Shown one piece after another: positions 5,148 to 5,191 of a stretch of DNA of 5,191 bases (positions are counted from its first letter, which is position 1; every line of letters begins with the position of its first letter). The notes below the pieces were generated by a model that was not told the DNA's origin, did not search any database, and saw nothing but the letters and a program-made list of their open reading frames with translations. The position numbers and the translations under genes were made by a program. Source of the stretch: Desulfamplus sp. (GTDB lineage: Bacteria; Desulfobacterota; Desulfobacteria; Desulfobacterales; Desulfobacteraceae); assembly GCA_015232935.1 (NCBI GenBank), contig JADFYT010000177.1, positions 1-5,191 on the forward strand, in the 5' to 3' direction.

Positions 5148-5191
5148 TTACCGCTCAAAGCGTTATGCCCGAAAACATCATAAAGGCCATA

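Noticed and set aside
5135..5158. TTG start adding eight residues to the SUMF1 protein
   Set aside because: A good ribosome binding site lies inside this extension, 7 bases before an ATG.

Overview
The window looks like chromosomal DNA from a flagellated Gram-negative bacterium of moderate GC content. A deltaproteobacterial (Desulfobacterota-like) origin is my guess, from the style of the TrpF domain, the formylglycine-generating-enzyme-like (SUMF1-type) protein and the compact flagellin. No marker here proves the taxon.

Layout. The left part (1-2031, + strand) is the distal end of a tryptophan operon: the last 83 codons of trpD, a 94-base gap built partly from diverged copies of the trpD tail, then one 560-codon gene fusing indole-3-glycerol-phosphate synthase (TrpC) to phosphoribosylanthranilate isomerase (TrpF). 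A tandem-repeat array and a C/G-rich hairpin (2064-2176) separate it from the convergent right part. All three right-hand genes are on the minus strand. In transcription order they are a membrane-anchored SUMF1-domain protein (5134-4145), a short flagellin (4049-3291) with a strong ribosome binding site and a candidate FliA-type promoter, and a single-pass membrane protein with coiled coils and a C-terminal LysM domain (3063-2197). A 16-bp hairpin lies between the flagellin and LysM genes.

Function. TrpD, TrpC and TrpF catalyse consecutive steps from anthranilate to indole-3-glycerol phosphate, so the left part is one pathway. The right-hand genes share a cell-envelope or surface theme (flagellar filament, peptidoglycan binding, an envelope SUMF1 protein). 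The gaps and the hairpin suggest separate transcripts, not one operon.

Most notable signal. Short direct repeats have expanded at four places in or beside the trp genes: the trpD-trpCF gap, the TrpC-TrpF linker, a loop in TrpF, and just after the trpCF stop. The fused gene still has a methionine exactly where a stand-alone TrpF would start, so the linker may be former intergenic DNA. I see no CRISPR array, transposase, tRNA, rRNA or clearly new multi-gene system.
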